Below are positions 34,996 through 44,595 of a DNA stretch of 64,000 nt, piece after piece; the stretch's first letter is position 1; each line of letters starts with the position of its first letter. The position numbers and the translations under genes were made by a program. The notes beneath the pieces were generated by a model. The model did no database searches, was not told where the DNA came from, and saw only the letters and a program-made list of their open reading frames with translations. Where the stretch lies: NCBI RefSeq assembly GCF_030848575.1, contig NZ_JAVDDX010000004.1, positions 1 to 64,000 on the forward strand. Direction: 5' to 3'. This stretch comes from Haloarcula sp. H-GB4 (GTDB taxonomy: Archaea > Halobacteriota > Halobacteria > Halobacteriales > Haloarculaceae).

Positions 34996-35556
34996 CAAGC
35001 CAGGGTCGAAACGAGGTGTGCGGTTCTATGGAACGCTGTCGGGCCGAATACGACTCGGGTCAAGGAAACGGATTATTGGCGTCCCGGTGTATCGCTGCAT
35101 CGATACCCCAAGTATTCGAGTTCTACGATACGAACCCTGGCTGGGCCTTGTGGTATTCGGACCGTATCCATTGAGAGCGCCAGTCTCGACTACTGGGAAC
35201 CCATGGAAGTTGAGACTACAGCGGGTTTAGCGGACCTGTAATGCGCGTATTTGGACGAATCGTCGAGTGGAAACCGCTCCAGACTAGCTCTCAATAACTC
35301 GTTTAACTGAGAGTAGTATTATTTGTAATTTCTACGATGTTATTACGGAGTCTTATACCCGGGGTTTCAGACGTCTCAGCGGTTGCGGTAGGTCAATAAT
35401 AACGTGACAACTGGCGTCGACGACTGTCGGAAATCCACTTAGGCGGGCCAGCGCTGCCGTTGGCCGTCAGGAACCACCTCGTGAATCAGGTAATTTTTTG
35501 ATGACCCGAGTCCTTCAGTGCCCTCACTAGAGTCGGGCTCAGCCGAACGGTCTCCA
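34996..35556. other. Intergenic with dispersed repeat copy
   Basis: No gene is called over about 560 bases. The dispersed GTTGAGACTA repeat lies at 35165-35310. The rest, up to the IS6 remnant, carries no recognisable signal. Confidence 0.45.
35165..35310 (+). repeat. Dispersed GTTGAGACTA repeat, copy at 35 kb
   Basis: Contains CATTGAGAGCGCCAGTCTCG and then GAAGTTGAGACTACAGCGGG followed by TTTAGCGG. Similar text recurs at 44150 and 63032, and a left part alone at 30233. The motifs AGTCTCnACTA and GTTGAGACTA are inverted, giving a possible hairpin of about 35 bases. No coding capacity. Confidence 0.6.
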
Positions 35557-35557
35557 T

Positions 35558-35922
35558 CCGTCGCGAGTCGCGACCGACGAGAAACAAATCGAGGTTGACG
35601 GCGAAAAGAAGTGACTGTACGCCGCCGTCGACTCACTCAGAAACACGATGTCGCCGAAACAGAGTTTCTCGTCAATGCTGGTGGCTATCTGACTGCCCTC
35701 TCACGTCACGACTTGAGCGGTCGGCTTGACTATCGAATCCGGAACTACATCGAAAAGTGGTTCCAGACTGTCACCATACGAATCGACCGCTTTCATTCCT
35801 TCTGGGCGGGCAGTCAATCCAGCGCGAAACAGTGGTTACGACGCTTCAGACGCCACTACAACCACGAACGACCGAACCAAGCACTTAATAGCAAAACGCC
35901 AGCTGTGGCAATCAAGAACTAA
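35558..35922 (+). pseudogene. IS6-family transposase remnant (C-terminal half)
   Basis: The remnant first reads ATDEKQIEVDGEKK, stop, LYAAVDS, the region of the first catalytic Asp in haloarchaeal IS6 transposases. After a deletion and frame change it continues RLTQKHDVAETEFLVNAGGY, LTALSRHDLSGRLDYRIRNY, IEKWFQTVTIRIDRFHSFWA and RRFRRHYNHERPNQALN. The DDE fold is thus largely recognisable but broken by a stop and a deletion; the N-terminal HTH is missing. It cannot transpose. Confidence 0.8.
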
Positions 35923-36001
35923 ACAGTGCCCTTCCACACAAACTATCAATTGAAATATGTTTTCAGACAATACTTTAAGTTAAGTTACACTATTTACTTG
36001 C

Positions 36002-36823
36002 ATGTCAGTCTCACGAAGACTTGACGAGTTACGGCACCCAGAGGTCGAAGCATATATTGAGGATGCAGAGACCCCAACGGCTCTGATCCCTGTTGGGACA
36101 ACTGAGCAGCATGGTGACCATCTCGCCATGGGAACAGATGCGTTTATTCCGACAGAAATCTGCGAACGGATCGCCGAAGACACTGAGGCACTCGTTGGCC
36201 CGCCGATCAACTACGGTGCCTCGGATATGCACGCTGGCTACGAGGGGATCACATACCTCACGTATCGTACCTTAGCAACGGTTGTGAACGATATCGCGTA
36301 TTCCCTCGCGGAGAGTGGCTTCCAAGACATCGTGTTTATTTCCGGGCACTTAACCAACGATTGGGCAGCAAAAGTCGGCGCCAACCAAGCATCACATGCC
36401 CTGCCTGAGGAGCACTATGTGTACGCATTCCCGTACTGGGACGCCCTCAGTAGTGAAGATATGGAAGAGTATCTTTCCTTTGACGCCGGTTGGCACGCTA
36501 ACATCGGTGAGACAGCAGCAGTTATGGCTATTGATGAGGGACTGGTTGATCTTGAGAACACATCTTTCGACGACCCTGACCTTCCAGACGATATCGAGAA
36601 CCCCGGTGCATTGCTAGATCATTTGCTTATCGGCAAGGGAGCATTCTACCGGGTCAGTGAGACCGGCGTCTGGGGCGATCCGAGTGAGGCGACAGCGGAC
36701 CTCGGCGAGGAATACTTCGAGAACATCACCCACGCCGTCGCCGAACTCATCAATACGTTTCAAGACGTTCGGGAAGAGGTCTATCAGCGCCAACGTCCAA
36801 ACCGCGCTCAGAAAGACTGGTAG
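36002..36823 (+). CDS. Creatininase-family amidohydrolase
   Basis: A 273-residue member of the creatinine amidohydrolase family. The metal-binding signature is present: GTTEQHGDHLAMGTD (Glu35, His37, Asp46), FISGHLTND (His116, where relatives usually have NGHGGN) and WHANIGETA (His165, Glu170). Enzymes of this family hydrolyse cyclic or linear amides such as creatinine or formamides; the substrate here cannot be told. An amidase of the signature family lies convergently at 37473-39032, and an acetamidase at 4680, so a role in amide nitrogen use is plausible. The promoter region is AT-rich (35950-36000). Confidence 0.85.
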   Translation: MSVSRRLDELRHPEVEAYIEDAETPTALIPVGTTEQHGDHLAMGTDAFIPTEICERIAEDTEALVGPPINYGASDMHAGYEGITYLTYRTLATVVNDIAYSLAESGFQDIVFISGHLTNDWAAKVGANQASHALPEEHYVYAFPYWDALSSEDMEEYLSFDAGWHANIGETAAVMAIDEGLVDLENTSFDDPDLPDDIENPGALLDHLLIGKGAFYRVSETGVWGDPSEATADLGEEYFENITHAVAELINTFQDVREEVYQRQRPNRAQKDW

Positions 36824-37101
36824 CCGTCAAATATCTCCTGAATAACTGAACCAGCCAGTAGCAGCGAAAGTGAGTCGTCAACGCTTGTGGGGTCGTCTGC
36901 CACCGGTGTGACGGCGAGTACCAGCAGTTTGCCTACTGGTCGCGGAGCAAGCGCTGTTCGTATCGTTGCGTGAGTAATAGTCCGGACCCGTCTGTGTTGA
37001 CTTGGCGGGTCATCGTGTCCGATTTATTTCGCCGACACATGCGTTAGCGGGCAAGTCGGACACACGTTCCTCTCGATCCCGATTACGACGTTCCACACCG
37101 C

Positions 37102-37410
37102 TTATGAGAGTTGCGGTAGGCCAGCGTAGACGTACCGATCGTCATGTCGTTCGCTGTACTCGTATGCTGTCTGCGGCTCAATGCCCCACGACAGAAGCCG
37201 GTCGTCGATATTGACGACGATTGTCTCGACAAACGAATCGTACACCCGCAGCGTGGGTTCACGCCGCGTATGCTTGATCTTGTACCGACCAACCGTCTGT
37301 TCGGCTTTGATGTCCGCAGCCGTACAAGGGATTCTGACCCGAAGGTCAGTCCGTAACCGTTCTCGGACGCGGGCCCTCGCCGATGAGAAGCCCCTCACCG
37401 AGTCGGTCAA
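37102..37410 (-). CDS. Uncharacterised ORF, possibly a fragment
   Basis: A frame of up to 102 residues has protein-like character from about residue 30: IKAEQTVGRYKIKHTRREPT, LRVYDSFVETIVVNIDDRLL and TAYEYSERHDDRYVYAGLPQ. I do not recognise the family. The first 25 residues are Arg-rich and unlike the rest, so the start is doubtful. It lies between the creatininase and amidase genes. Confidence 0.35.
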   Translation of the reverse strand: MTDSVRGFSSARARVRERLRTDLRVRIPCTAADIKAEQTVGRYKIKHTRREPTLRVYDSFVETIVVNIDDRLLSWGIEPQTAYEYSERHDDRYVYAGLPQLS

Positions 37411-37472
37411 CGGCGTTCAGTGCCTCATCTGGGACATGGTTCATCGGCACTGCATTTTGGACCTGACGCGAC

Positions 37473-39032
37473 TTATCGCTGCTCCCAGTCGACTTCGGCT
37501 TCGAACGAGCTGGCGATGTTGAACAGGGCCGTCTCGTCGAGATGGCTCCCAACGAGCATCATCCCCACAGGAAGTCCGTCCGGCTTCGCACACGGAACGG
37601 TTAGAGCCGGGTGGTTTGTCAGGTCAAACATCCCCGTATTCGCCAGGTTGCCAAGCGTACGGCCAACCCGGTCAACCCGGTTCAGACTGTCGTCCCGCTC
37701 GTACGGGAGCATCGGGGTTGTCGGGAGGACCAGCGCGTCATGTTCCTCCAGATGGACGTTGTACTTTCGCTCGGCATCTAATGCGAGATTCTTCGCCTTT
37801 GCGTACAGTTCGATGCTGTACTCATCACGTAAGTGAGCGTCAGCTAGTAATGACGTCTTGACTGTTGGCGGGAACTCGTGGGCACGTGCTTCGCGGAACT
37901 TACTGAACGCCTCAAGCAGATCATCCCAGTACCACCCCTTGTAATTCGTGCCAACGCCCTCATCTTTTAGCAAGCTGATACCGCCTTGGGTCGCAGCGAC
38001 CGTCCAGATCGGGACGGTGAGACGATGTGTCTCAACTGACACTGACTCGGTCTCCGCACCGAGTCCTTCGAGAACCTCGATAGCGTCTCGGACAGCGGTA
38101 TCGACTTCCTCATCTGAACTCTCCCAACCGAATCCTTCCTCGAGGACGCCAATGGACACGCCATCGAGGTCTCCCTCGAGTGCCCCAGTGTAATCGTCTG
38201 CCTCGACACCGCGTGGCTGCCGAGGGTCCATTTTCAGTCCATCCTGAAGATCTTCGCCGGCAATGACCTCCATAATAGCTGCAGCATCTTCGACAGTCTT
38301 GGCCTGTGGTCCCGTGTGATCGTATCCACGGTCAATCGGGAAAATACCGGTATACGGAACAAGGCCTGTCGTTGGCTTCAGCCCGACAAGGCCAGACCAA
38401 GCGCTCGGAACCCGAATCGAACCACCCTGGTCGCCGCCGAGGGCAGCGTCGCAGTCACCTGCGGCCGGCGCGGCGCCGCTGCCACTGGATGACCCGCCTG
38501 TAAGGTGCCCTTCAGCATGTGGTGTCTCAACGGTTCCGAAATCACTCGTGTCGCTGGATCCAGACCACGCAAAGCTCTCCATGTTGAGCTTGCCTGTGAG
38601 AGTCGCCCCAGCATCTAACAAACGGGTCGCCACAGTGGCGTCAATCTGCGGCACGTATCCTTCAAGTACGGACGAGCCACATGTCATTTCGTATCCCGCA
38701 AGCGCAATGTTGTCTTTAAGCCCGATTTCCATCCCCGAAAGCGGACCGCTTTCGGCCCCTTCAACAGTGAATTTCGTAATCCACGCGTTGTAGGGGTCCT
38801 CAGTAGCATCCGGTCGATAGCCGGGTGACCTATCAGTGTACTTGATGTCGTGAACGCCAAATTGAGGATTGTCAGCCTCGGCAACGCGTTCAGCGTCTTC
38901 GAGCGTCGCGTTGACTAACTCTTGATAATCTTCAATTTCGTCCTCATTTAGCCGCAGTCCGGCAGCAGCAGCGAGTTCTGCGAGCCGTTCCTGTGAAGGC
39001 TGGTGAATCGTTTGCTCGTCGCTACTTGGCAT
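37473..39032 (-). CDS. Amidase (amidase signature family)
   Basis: This 519-residue serine hydrolase of the amidase-signature family hydrolyses carboxamides to acid and ammonia. The catalytic triad can be placed: Lys106 (GLKDNIA), cis-Ser in TGGSSSGSGAAPAAG (about Ser181) and the nucleophile Ser205 in GDQGGSIRVPSAWSG. Length and order fit a full enzyme. It is not gatA: no gatB lies nearby and the motif context is that of catabolic amidases. It converges with the creatininase-family gene, suggesting a nitrogen-scavenging set. ATG 39032 is the natural start (acidic leader MPSSDEQTIHQPSQERLAEL). Confidence 0.9.
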   Translation of the reverse strand: MPSSDEQTIHQPSQERLAELAAAAGLRLNEDEIEDYQELVNATLEDAERVAEADNPQFGVHDIKYTDRSPGYRPDATEDPYNAWITKFTVEGAESGPLSGMEIGLKDNIALAGYEMTCGSSVLEGYVPQIDATVATRLLDAGATLTGKLNMESFAWSGSSDTSDFGTVETPHAEGHLTGGSSSGSGAAPAAGDCDAALGGDQGGSIRVPSAWSGLVGLKPTTGLVPYTGIFPIDRGYDHTGPQAKTVEDAAAIMEVIAGEDLQDGLKMDPRQPRGVEADDYTGALEGDLDGVSIGVLEEGFGWESSDEEVDTAVRDAIEVLEGLGAETESVSVETHRLTVPIWTVAATQGGISLLKDEGVGTNYKGWYWDDLLEAFSKFREARAHEFPPTVKTSLLADAHLRDEYSIELYAKAKNLALDAERKYNVHLEEHDALVLPTTPMLPYERDDSLNRVDRVGRTLGNLANTGMFDLTNHPALTVPCAKPDGLPVGMMLVGSHLDETALFNIASSFEAEVDWEQR

Positions 39033-39818
39033 ATATCTCTCCCGAATCCATCATCGAAGCAGATATCGTATCTGACACTATGACCACGTTTCCGGGTTCA
39101 CTATACGACATTAAATATTTTCTCTTGTTGGCATTATTTTCGTCATCTAGATTGTTTTTTGCTATATAAAAATACAATACGAACATATTCTTTCCGCAAG
39201 CCTGAATTTCTATTTTTCTACTAAGCCGTAATGGCGTTCCGCTCGAGGTGCTATCGGATAGGATAGCTGGATTGTCCCTGAACCCATCCTCGCCAACGAC
39301 GGTCGGCATGCTCTCTTGCAGCGCTCGGGCCACGCACTCGACGCCCTTCGGTTCAATCGACCCCAAAATCATATCGTATTCGCCCCCTGTTCGGTCTAGC
39401 AGGGGCCAGTTCCGAACCCAAATTCAAGCACTCGACCTGTATCGTCCGGCGCGAATCGATTCAGTAGACCGACTTATGTGTCCCGGCCGAGGACCCGTGA
39501 GTAGAAGAAACTGTAGAGTTTCGCGACTCGTCGAAGCTTCGCCGACGGTGGGCGTTATTGATGTCCTCGACGACCGTGGAGAGGTCCTTACGATTTTGTA
39601 CTGGTATTCGACAAAAAGTACCGACTGCGTGTGAACAAATATCGATGCATCCCTACAGAATCTCGTGGCCTCTCATGCCCGAGGACGTGTGTGTGTGTGT
39701 GTGGTCGACACGACTAGAAAACCCTCCACGAGTGCTGTCAGAAGCGTGTGACCGAGACAGAGGGTATATTTTTCACGGAGCCAAAGTATCTAAGTGTCGC
39801 ATCTCGAACTTATGTCCG
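39033..39818. other. Gene-poor stretch with a short GT run
   Basis: About 790 bases. An AT-rich part (39100-39210) probably contains the amidase promoter. A (GT)n run covers 39687-39703. Frames in 39248-39634 are basic and not convincing. Confidence 0.4.
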
Positions 39819-40133
39819 ATGAGTCGAATCGGGAGAACGCAACTTCTGAAAATGGGTGGGTTCTCCGTGCTGGTGATGCTGGTGCTCGCGGGGCTCCCGT
39901 TCCTCAGACGAAACGGGTACATCAGTGGGTCTATGATGCTTGCAACATTTAGCACGCTGAGCATCCTTGCGGGTGGCTGGATGATTCGCTCACCAGAGAA
40001 ACACGACCGCGTCGTGGCGAACAAGGAGGACTATTCGGCGTCGAAAGTTCGGTGGCGACGAGTTGAGGAGCGCCTTGGTGGGGTCGTCGCAGCCGGCGTC
40101 GGGCTCGTATTCATTTATATTGAGCGTACGTAG
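39819..40133 (+). CDS. Small membrane protein
   Basis: The 104-residue protein from ATG 39819 (MSRIGRTQLLKMGGFSVLVM) has helices GGFSVLVMLVLAGLPFL and MMLATFSTLSILAGGWMI. A charged segment (RSPEKHDRVVANKEDYSASK) and a third helix GGVVAAGVGLVFIYI follow. A TATA-like gtatattttt lies at 39764-39773. Function unknown. Confidence 0.55.
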   Translation: MSRIGRTQLLKMGGFSVLVMLVLAGLPFLRRNGYISGSMMLATFSTLSILAGGWMIRSPEKHDRVVANKEDYSASKVRWRRVEERLGGVVAAGVGLVFIYIERT

Positions 40134-40235
40134 GGTATTCGTTCTACACTGGTTGGGCCTCAAGCGCTTGTGCTTGACTCGCGCTCTGCATTCAGCAGGA
40201 CTGCTGAAACCTATCGCCGATTGAGGACTGCCTCA

Positions 40236-41667
40236 CTATCCGATTCCGGTTTCTTTCTTCAATAGCGTCCGTGTGTTACCAGCTGTCACAATTGGCGAGT
40301 GTTCGTATTCCCCGGTCAACTCTACCTGCACAAGTAGGTCCACCGCTCGCCAGATTGAGTACAACAGACCGAACGCGAAGTAGAAGAATCGCAACCCGAA
40401 ATCCTTCGACGTCGTTGCGGCCATGAACCGCTTGATCGATTTGTAGCCGCTTTCAATCTCCCAGCGATACCCATACTCGGTAAGGAATCCACTGCCGCAG
40501 TTCGTTATAAACACTGAGTACTGCCGGTGGTCGTCATGCTCGGAGTTTTCTTTTAGCCGATAGATCAGTGTCGTCTCGTGCCACTCGTTCTTCCCGAGAT
40601 GGAGTTTCCTGTCGGTTTCGTACCGATCCTAGCCACGCTGAAGCAAACGCTTAGCTTGGGCTTTCTCGCTGGTCTGCATCCGTTTCGAGACGACATACGA
40701 CAGTCCACGCTGGCTGAGCATCTCTAGAATGTGCTGGCTGTCGAACTCACGATCCATCAGGACGTTATCGACGCGAACGGCGTCTTGGGCTGAATCTAGC
40801 AGAGCCTCCACTATCTCTTTCCGTGATTCACCTCTTCGCACAGGACGGGCATCCAGCACAATCGGAACCGCATTGCCGACCAGTTGAACAGTGGCCCACT
40901 GATAAGCGTACTCGTCGGTCTTTTCTTTCGTGCCGATGATTTCGTCTTCGTGCCCAGTCCTGTCACCTGTGAACGGGTCCGCTTCCGTAATATCGATAGC
41001 GACGATCCCAGCCCGGAAGAACTCCTCCGTCTTCGCTACTTCATCCAGTAGTCGGTTCACAGCCTGCCGGTACATCTCTCGAACCTGTTCAATCGACAAG
41101 CCGCGGATGTGCTCGCGATGGGCGTGACCTAGCGGTGTCCGGTCACGGGTTGACTCATAGACGAAGCTGCGGGCCCCTTCGTTTGCAGCCAGCCGTTCTC
41201 GAAGTCCGAGATGCGTCTGTAAGTCCCAGTAAGCGTTCTCGTGGATTTCACAACTATCACCACGATCTAACGAGAAGGCTGGGAAGACGATATGGCTGAC
41301 GTGGTTCGTAATCGATACCGTTTCGTCGAGGACGGCTTGATCGTCTGGGTCTGAGTTGTCCGCCCCGTCATCCTGTGATAGAAAGCTCCATTCTGGTTCG
41401 AGCGGAACGGCAACACCTGCATTCTGGGCTTTGATTAGAATCGTCCTCGCAGCTGCCTCAATTGTCTCACGAAACTCGGCGGTGAACCGTTCGTGCCAAC
41501 TGCGCCACAATGTGGACTGGTCTGGGACCGTCTCTATGTCTAGTCGCTCACAAAGTTCTGGACTGTGAGTGAGGTACGTGAGGGCCCTCGGCCTGCTCGC
41601 AGAAACGGACGGGGGAGTCGAGTCAGGTCCTGTATACTCGATTCGGTCGACATCGAAGCCGACGACC
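40236..41667 (-). pseudogene. IS4-family transposase with one internal TAG
   Basis: Reading one frame from about 41667 gives YTGPDSTPPSVSASRPRALT, TLWRSWHERFTAEFRETIEA, VAIDITEADPFTGDRTGHED, RVDNVLMDREFDSQHILEML, then TAG at 40629-40631. In the same frame follow KLHLGKNEWHETTLIYRL and YRWEIESGYKSIKRFMAATT. The DDE residues and the IS4 signature Y-R-E-K (YRWEIESGYKSIK) are all present, so a single nonsense codon inactivates an almost complete transposase. The extreme N-terminus is closed by a TGA and is missing or altered. Confidence 0.75.
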
Positions 41668-41669
41668 CG

Positions 41670-41900
41670 CCGTCATTTCTGTCCGAGCGAGTGCAGTTCT
41701 GTCTGGGGCGAGTGACCGACGAGGATTCCGAACCGTCCCCGGACGGAGTCGCCACGACCGAGCCGATTCGAGATGGAACCGATGACGTGGTCGAAGCGAT
41801 GAAAGCACCTGACGACACCTAGTGTCCCCACTGCGGGCTCGATCTCCCCGAAAGCACCACCGATGTGTCTGCGCTCCGGTTCGCCTCACTAAGGGATTAG
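41670..41900 (+). pseudogene. Possible zinc-finger protein remnant with internal TAG
   Basis: A plus-strand frame reads DPPSFLSERVQFCLGRVTDE, PIRDGTDDVVEAMKAPDDT, TAG at 41820, then CPHCGLDLPESTTDVSALRF to a stop at 41898. A CPHCG knuckle and an acidic composition on this strand argue for a former gene that overlapped the left end of the IS4 element. Only one knuckle remains. Weakly supported. Confidence 0.3.
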
Positions 41901-41930
41901 GTCAGCCAAAAGTTCGGAACGCTTTTCAAT

Positions 41931-41948
41931 ATTTAGGTTTGCCTAAAT
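41931..41948 (+). promoter_or_regulatory. Iron-box-like palindrome before the siderophore-binding lipoprotein
   Basis: ATTTAGG TTTG CCTAAAT is an 18-base site with perfect 7-bp arms. It resembles the TTAGG...CCTAA boxes bound by DtxR/SirR/Idr-type metal repressors of haloarchaea. It ends 3 bases before ATG 41952, so repressor binding would block initiation of a leaderless transcript. Confidence 0.65.
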
Positions 41949-41951
41949 CGT

Positions 41952-43196
41952 ATGGCAGACGATTCCAGCGACTACGAGGCACCGACGCGGCGTGAGTACA
42001 TGAAGTACGGCGGGGCGGTCGTCGGAGGTGGACTGCTCGCGGGCTGTACCGGCAGTGGTAGCTCTGAACCGCCAGAAACGACGACGGACGGCGCTTCGGA
42101 CGAGACCGAGGCGACCGACTCGAAGTCGACCGAAACGACCGCCGACACGGACACGCCAACCGAAGCCGGGGCCTACTCGGTGACGATGGAACCAATGGGA
42201 GCCGTCGAGTTCGATGAGTCGCCCGAGAACTGGGTGAGCTACCTCAGTACATACGGCGACATGGGCATCGCCTTAGGCAAGGCCGACAGCCTCCAGGGCC
42301 TGTGGGACCCCGAAGGCATGCCAAACGTGTTCTATGACGCGCTGCCGAACGTCGACGTTTCCTTCGAGGATGTCTCGCCGGTCTCCGGTAACGGCGAGTT
42401 CGACAAGGAAATATTCTACGAGTTGGATGCTGATGTCCACCTGTTCGATCCTAACTGGATCGGTGTTCTGGCCGACGACTGGGGAGACGAGGACATCGAT
42501 GAAATCGCCACCCGGGTCGGTCCATTCCTCGGTAACTACATCCGAAGACGTGGCGCCGACTGGCATGACTACCAGTACTACTCGCTGTACGAGGCCTTTG
42601 AGATCGTCGCAGACGCCTTCGACGAGCGAAAGCGGTACGAAACGCTCGCGTCCATCCACGACGGCATGCAGACGACAATCGGGGAGACGCTGCCGCCGTC
42701 AGAAGACCGACCGTCTGTCGGACTCGTGTCAGTCAATTCTAACTTCGAGGGGGCCACGTTCTACGTGTATCCCGTCCAAGAGGGGAATAATCACAAGCAG
42801 TACCGCGACCTTGAGATGCGCGGAGCCTTCGACGACCACATCGAGGGGAGCTACGGCGAGTTCGACTACGAGCAACTGCTTGAGATCGACCCTGATGCTA
42901 TCGTGTTCCAGTACGGCTTCTCGCACGTCTCGACCGAGGAGTTTGAGTCCCGAATGGAGGCGATTCGTGAGGATTCGGTCGGCAGTCAGTTGTCAGCGGT
43001 TCAGAACGACCGGCTCTACCGCGGTGGCACATCGTACCAGGGGCCGGTTATAAATCTCTTCCAGACGGAGGCGGCGGCAAGGCAGTTCTACCCCGAGGCC
43101 TTCGGCGAGTGGAACGGGATAGAGACGCTTCGGGAAGACTCACTCACACTGTTCGACCGCCAACGGGTTGCGGACATTATCAATGGGAGCCTCTGA
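41952..43196 (+). CDS. Iron-siderophore ABC transporter substrate-binding lipoprotein
   Basis: This 414-residue protein of the FepB/BtuF type has a twin-arginine motif at residues 13-14 (TRREYMKYGG) and lipobox LLAGC at 28-32, then a Thr/Glu/Asp linker. The mature lobes show typical segments: NWVSYLSTYGDMGIALGKAD, DIDEIATRVGPFLGNYIR, FDYEQLLEIDPDAIVFQYGF and VQNDRLYRGGTSYQGPVINL. It should deliver Fe3+-siderophore to a FecCD-type permease; no permease or ATPase gene is in the window. An iron-box palindrome covers its start. The next gene begins inside its last codons. Confidence 0.85.
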   Translation: MADDSSDYEAPTRREYMKYGGAVVGGGLLAGCTGSGSSEPPETTTDGASDETEATDSKSTETTADTDTPTEAGAYSVTMEPMGAVEFDESPENWVSYLSTYGDMGIALGKADSLQGLWDPEGMPNVFYDALPNVDVSFEDVSPVSGNGEFDKEIFYELDADVHLFDPNWIGVLADDWGDEDIDEIATRVGPFLGNYIRRRGADWHDYQYYSLYEAFEIVADAFDERKRYETLASIHDGMQTTIGETLPPSEDRPSVGLVSVNSNFEGATFYVYPVQEGNNHKQYRDLEMRGAFDDHIEGSYGEFDYEQLLEIDPDAIVFQYGFSHVSTEEFESRMEAIREDSVGSQLSAVQNDRLYRGGTSYQGPVINLFQTEAAARQFYPEAFGEWNGIETLREDSLTLFDRQRVADIINGSL

Positions 43197-44049
43197 GAAC
43201 ACAGCGTACGACGTCGTTGTCATCGGTGGCGGCCCGGCGGGCTGTTCGACGGCCGTCTTCACCGCCTGGTACGGGCCCGACACGCTCGTGCTTGACCGCG
43301 GGAATCTTCTATCCAGCAGTGTGCGCCCATCGAGAACTGCCTAGGCTTCCCCGGCGGCATCGACGTCGAGACGTTCTACGCGATGAGTCAGGCCCACGCC
43401 CTGCGCATCGCCGCGACGGTCGTCGACGACATGGCGACCGGTCTTACCGAGACGGACGACGGCTTCTGTGTCGAAACCCAGGAGGGAGCCCATACGGCTG
43501 AACGTGTGGTGGCCGCATCGGCCTACGACATGAGCTATCTCGAAGCCGTCCTCGGCGACCACTTTAGATCCGACGGTGGCGAGAATGGCTCGACCCCGAT
43601 CTCGCTGGTGAACGCGGCGAGACGCCTGTCGACGGACTCTGGCTCGCCGGGCCAACCGCGGGCGTCGAGAGCTAAATTGTCGCTGCCGTCGGCCACGGTG
43701 CCCGCGTCGGCGTTGCATTCATCGAGTCGTACCGCCGTACCGAGGAGAATATCTGGGAAGCGTCAGTGTCCTACACCGACTGGGTCGTCCAGCAGGGTCG
43801 GTACGCCGGCGACGAGTGGCTCAATAAAGCGACCGGCTGGCACCTCGACGCCGCACCGACGACCTCGACGAGGAGACTGCTCGCGAACGGGCCCAGGAGC
43901 TCGCAAAGCGACAGCAGAACTAGCAGATCGACGAGACGGAAGTCGAACGCCGAACGGAGCGGGCACACCGACGGCTCCTCGAGCACGTCGACGACGATCT
44001 GATCCGCGACTACCCAGCCGATCTCGACGCCACAGAAGTGAGTAAATAG
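43183..44049 (+). pseudogene. FAD/NAD(P)-dependent oxidoreductase, frameshifted
   Basis: It starts MGASENTAYDVVVIGGGPAG with an intact FAD-binding GxGxxG-type motif, overlapping the lipoprotein gene by 14 bases. One inserted base near 43295 shifts the frame; the protein then continues CAPIENCLGFPGGIDVETFY, VVDDMATGLTETDDGFCVET and VVAASAYDMSYLEAVLGD. A second shift leads to TPVDGLWLAGPTAGVES, stop, VAAVGHGARVGVAFIESYRR, and a further one to the helical tail ETEVERRTERAHRRLLEHVD. Thioredoxin-reductase-like proteins of this kind often accompany siderophore-binding proteins and may reduce the ferric complex. At least three frameshifts and two stops make it inactive. Confidence 0.75.
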
Positions 44050-44373
44050 ATAGCGTCTTCGACTAGTCCTGTGCTTCGAAGGATTCTGTTGGAGCAGCAA
44101 TAACAGAAGGCACACATCACTTCCATCCTCCGAGGTTGTGGGAAGTTGAGACTACAGAGGGGTTAGCCGGGCTGTGATGTGTGGTTTCGGCCGATCCAGT
44201 GAACGGAAACTGACTCAGATTGCTCTCCAAACGGCCAATCTTGTTGAACGAATAATCATATATATGAATTGTCGCAAAGAATACAGGCACTTGTGCGAGA
44301 GATGAAATCGTTAATTCGCTAAACGTGTTAAGATACCATTGAGGTGAACAAATCCGCTGCTAAGTAGTAGATC
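44050..44373. other. Intergenic with dispersed repeat copy
   Basis: Contains the dispersed repeat at 44150-44245 and the AT-rich end region of the TrkH operon. No gene. Confidence 0.45.
44150..44245 (+). repeat. Dispersed GTTGAGACTA repeat, copy at 44 kb (right part)
   Basis: GGGAAGTTGAGACTACAGAG followed by gggttagccgggctgtgatg aligns with the right parts of the copies at 35205 and 63070. The left part (CATTGAG...AGTCTC) is missing. Confidence 0.55.
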
Positions 44374-44595
44374 CTAAGTGCTACTCTCCGTAGTTTCAGC
44401 AACTCCTTTATATGCGATATAGCTGAGAAACCCACCCGTATAGGCGACTGCAAGAAGGACTGAAGGTAACGTGCGGCCAAGGAAAGTGATGATAATGATC
44501 ACGATCGGCCCTAAAATAAGAAGCGCGTCGAATACGGAGTCATCTGCGCCAGCCGCGAGGAGCGGGCCAATGAACGGAATTTGTTTGAGTCGCAT
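44374..44595 (-). CDS. Small membrane protein coupled to TrkH
   Basis: This 73-residue protein has two helices (VFDALLILGPIVIIIITFLG and SVLLAVAYTGGFLSYIAY). Its ATG overlaps the TAA of the upstream trkH by one base (TAATG), so it is translated with TrkH and may be an accessory subunit of that transporter. I know no named family. This is a good candidate for a Trk-associated micropeptide, by context only. Confidence 0.65.
   Translation of the reverse strand: MRLKQIPFIGPLLAAGADDSVFDALLILGPIVIIIITFLGRTLPSVLLAVAYTGGFLSYIAYKGVAETTESST

Noticed and set aside
37473-39032. GatA subunit of the amidotransferase
   Set aside because: No gatB or gatC nearby, and the accessory location points to a catabolic amidase.
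39687-39703. GT dinucleotide run
   Set aside because: Short and isolated; no gene start or promoter depends on it, so phase variation is not supported.
40629-41822. TAG codons as sites of pyrrolysine or amber recoding
   Set aside because: The affected genes are a transposase and a remnant, other pseudogenes in the window carry TGA or TAA, and no pyl genes are present; ordinary decay is the simpler explanation.
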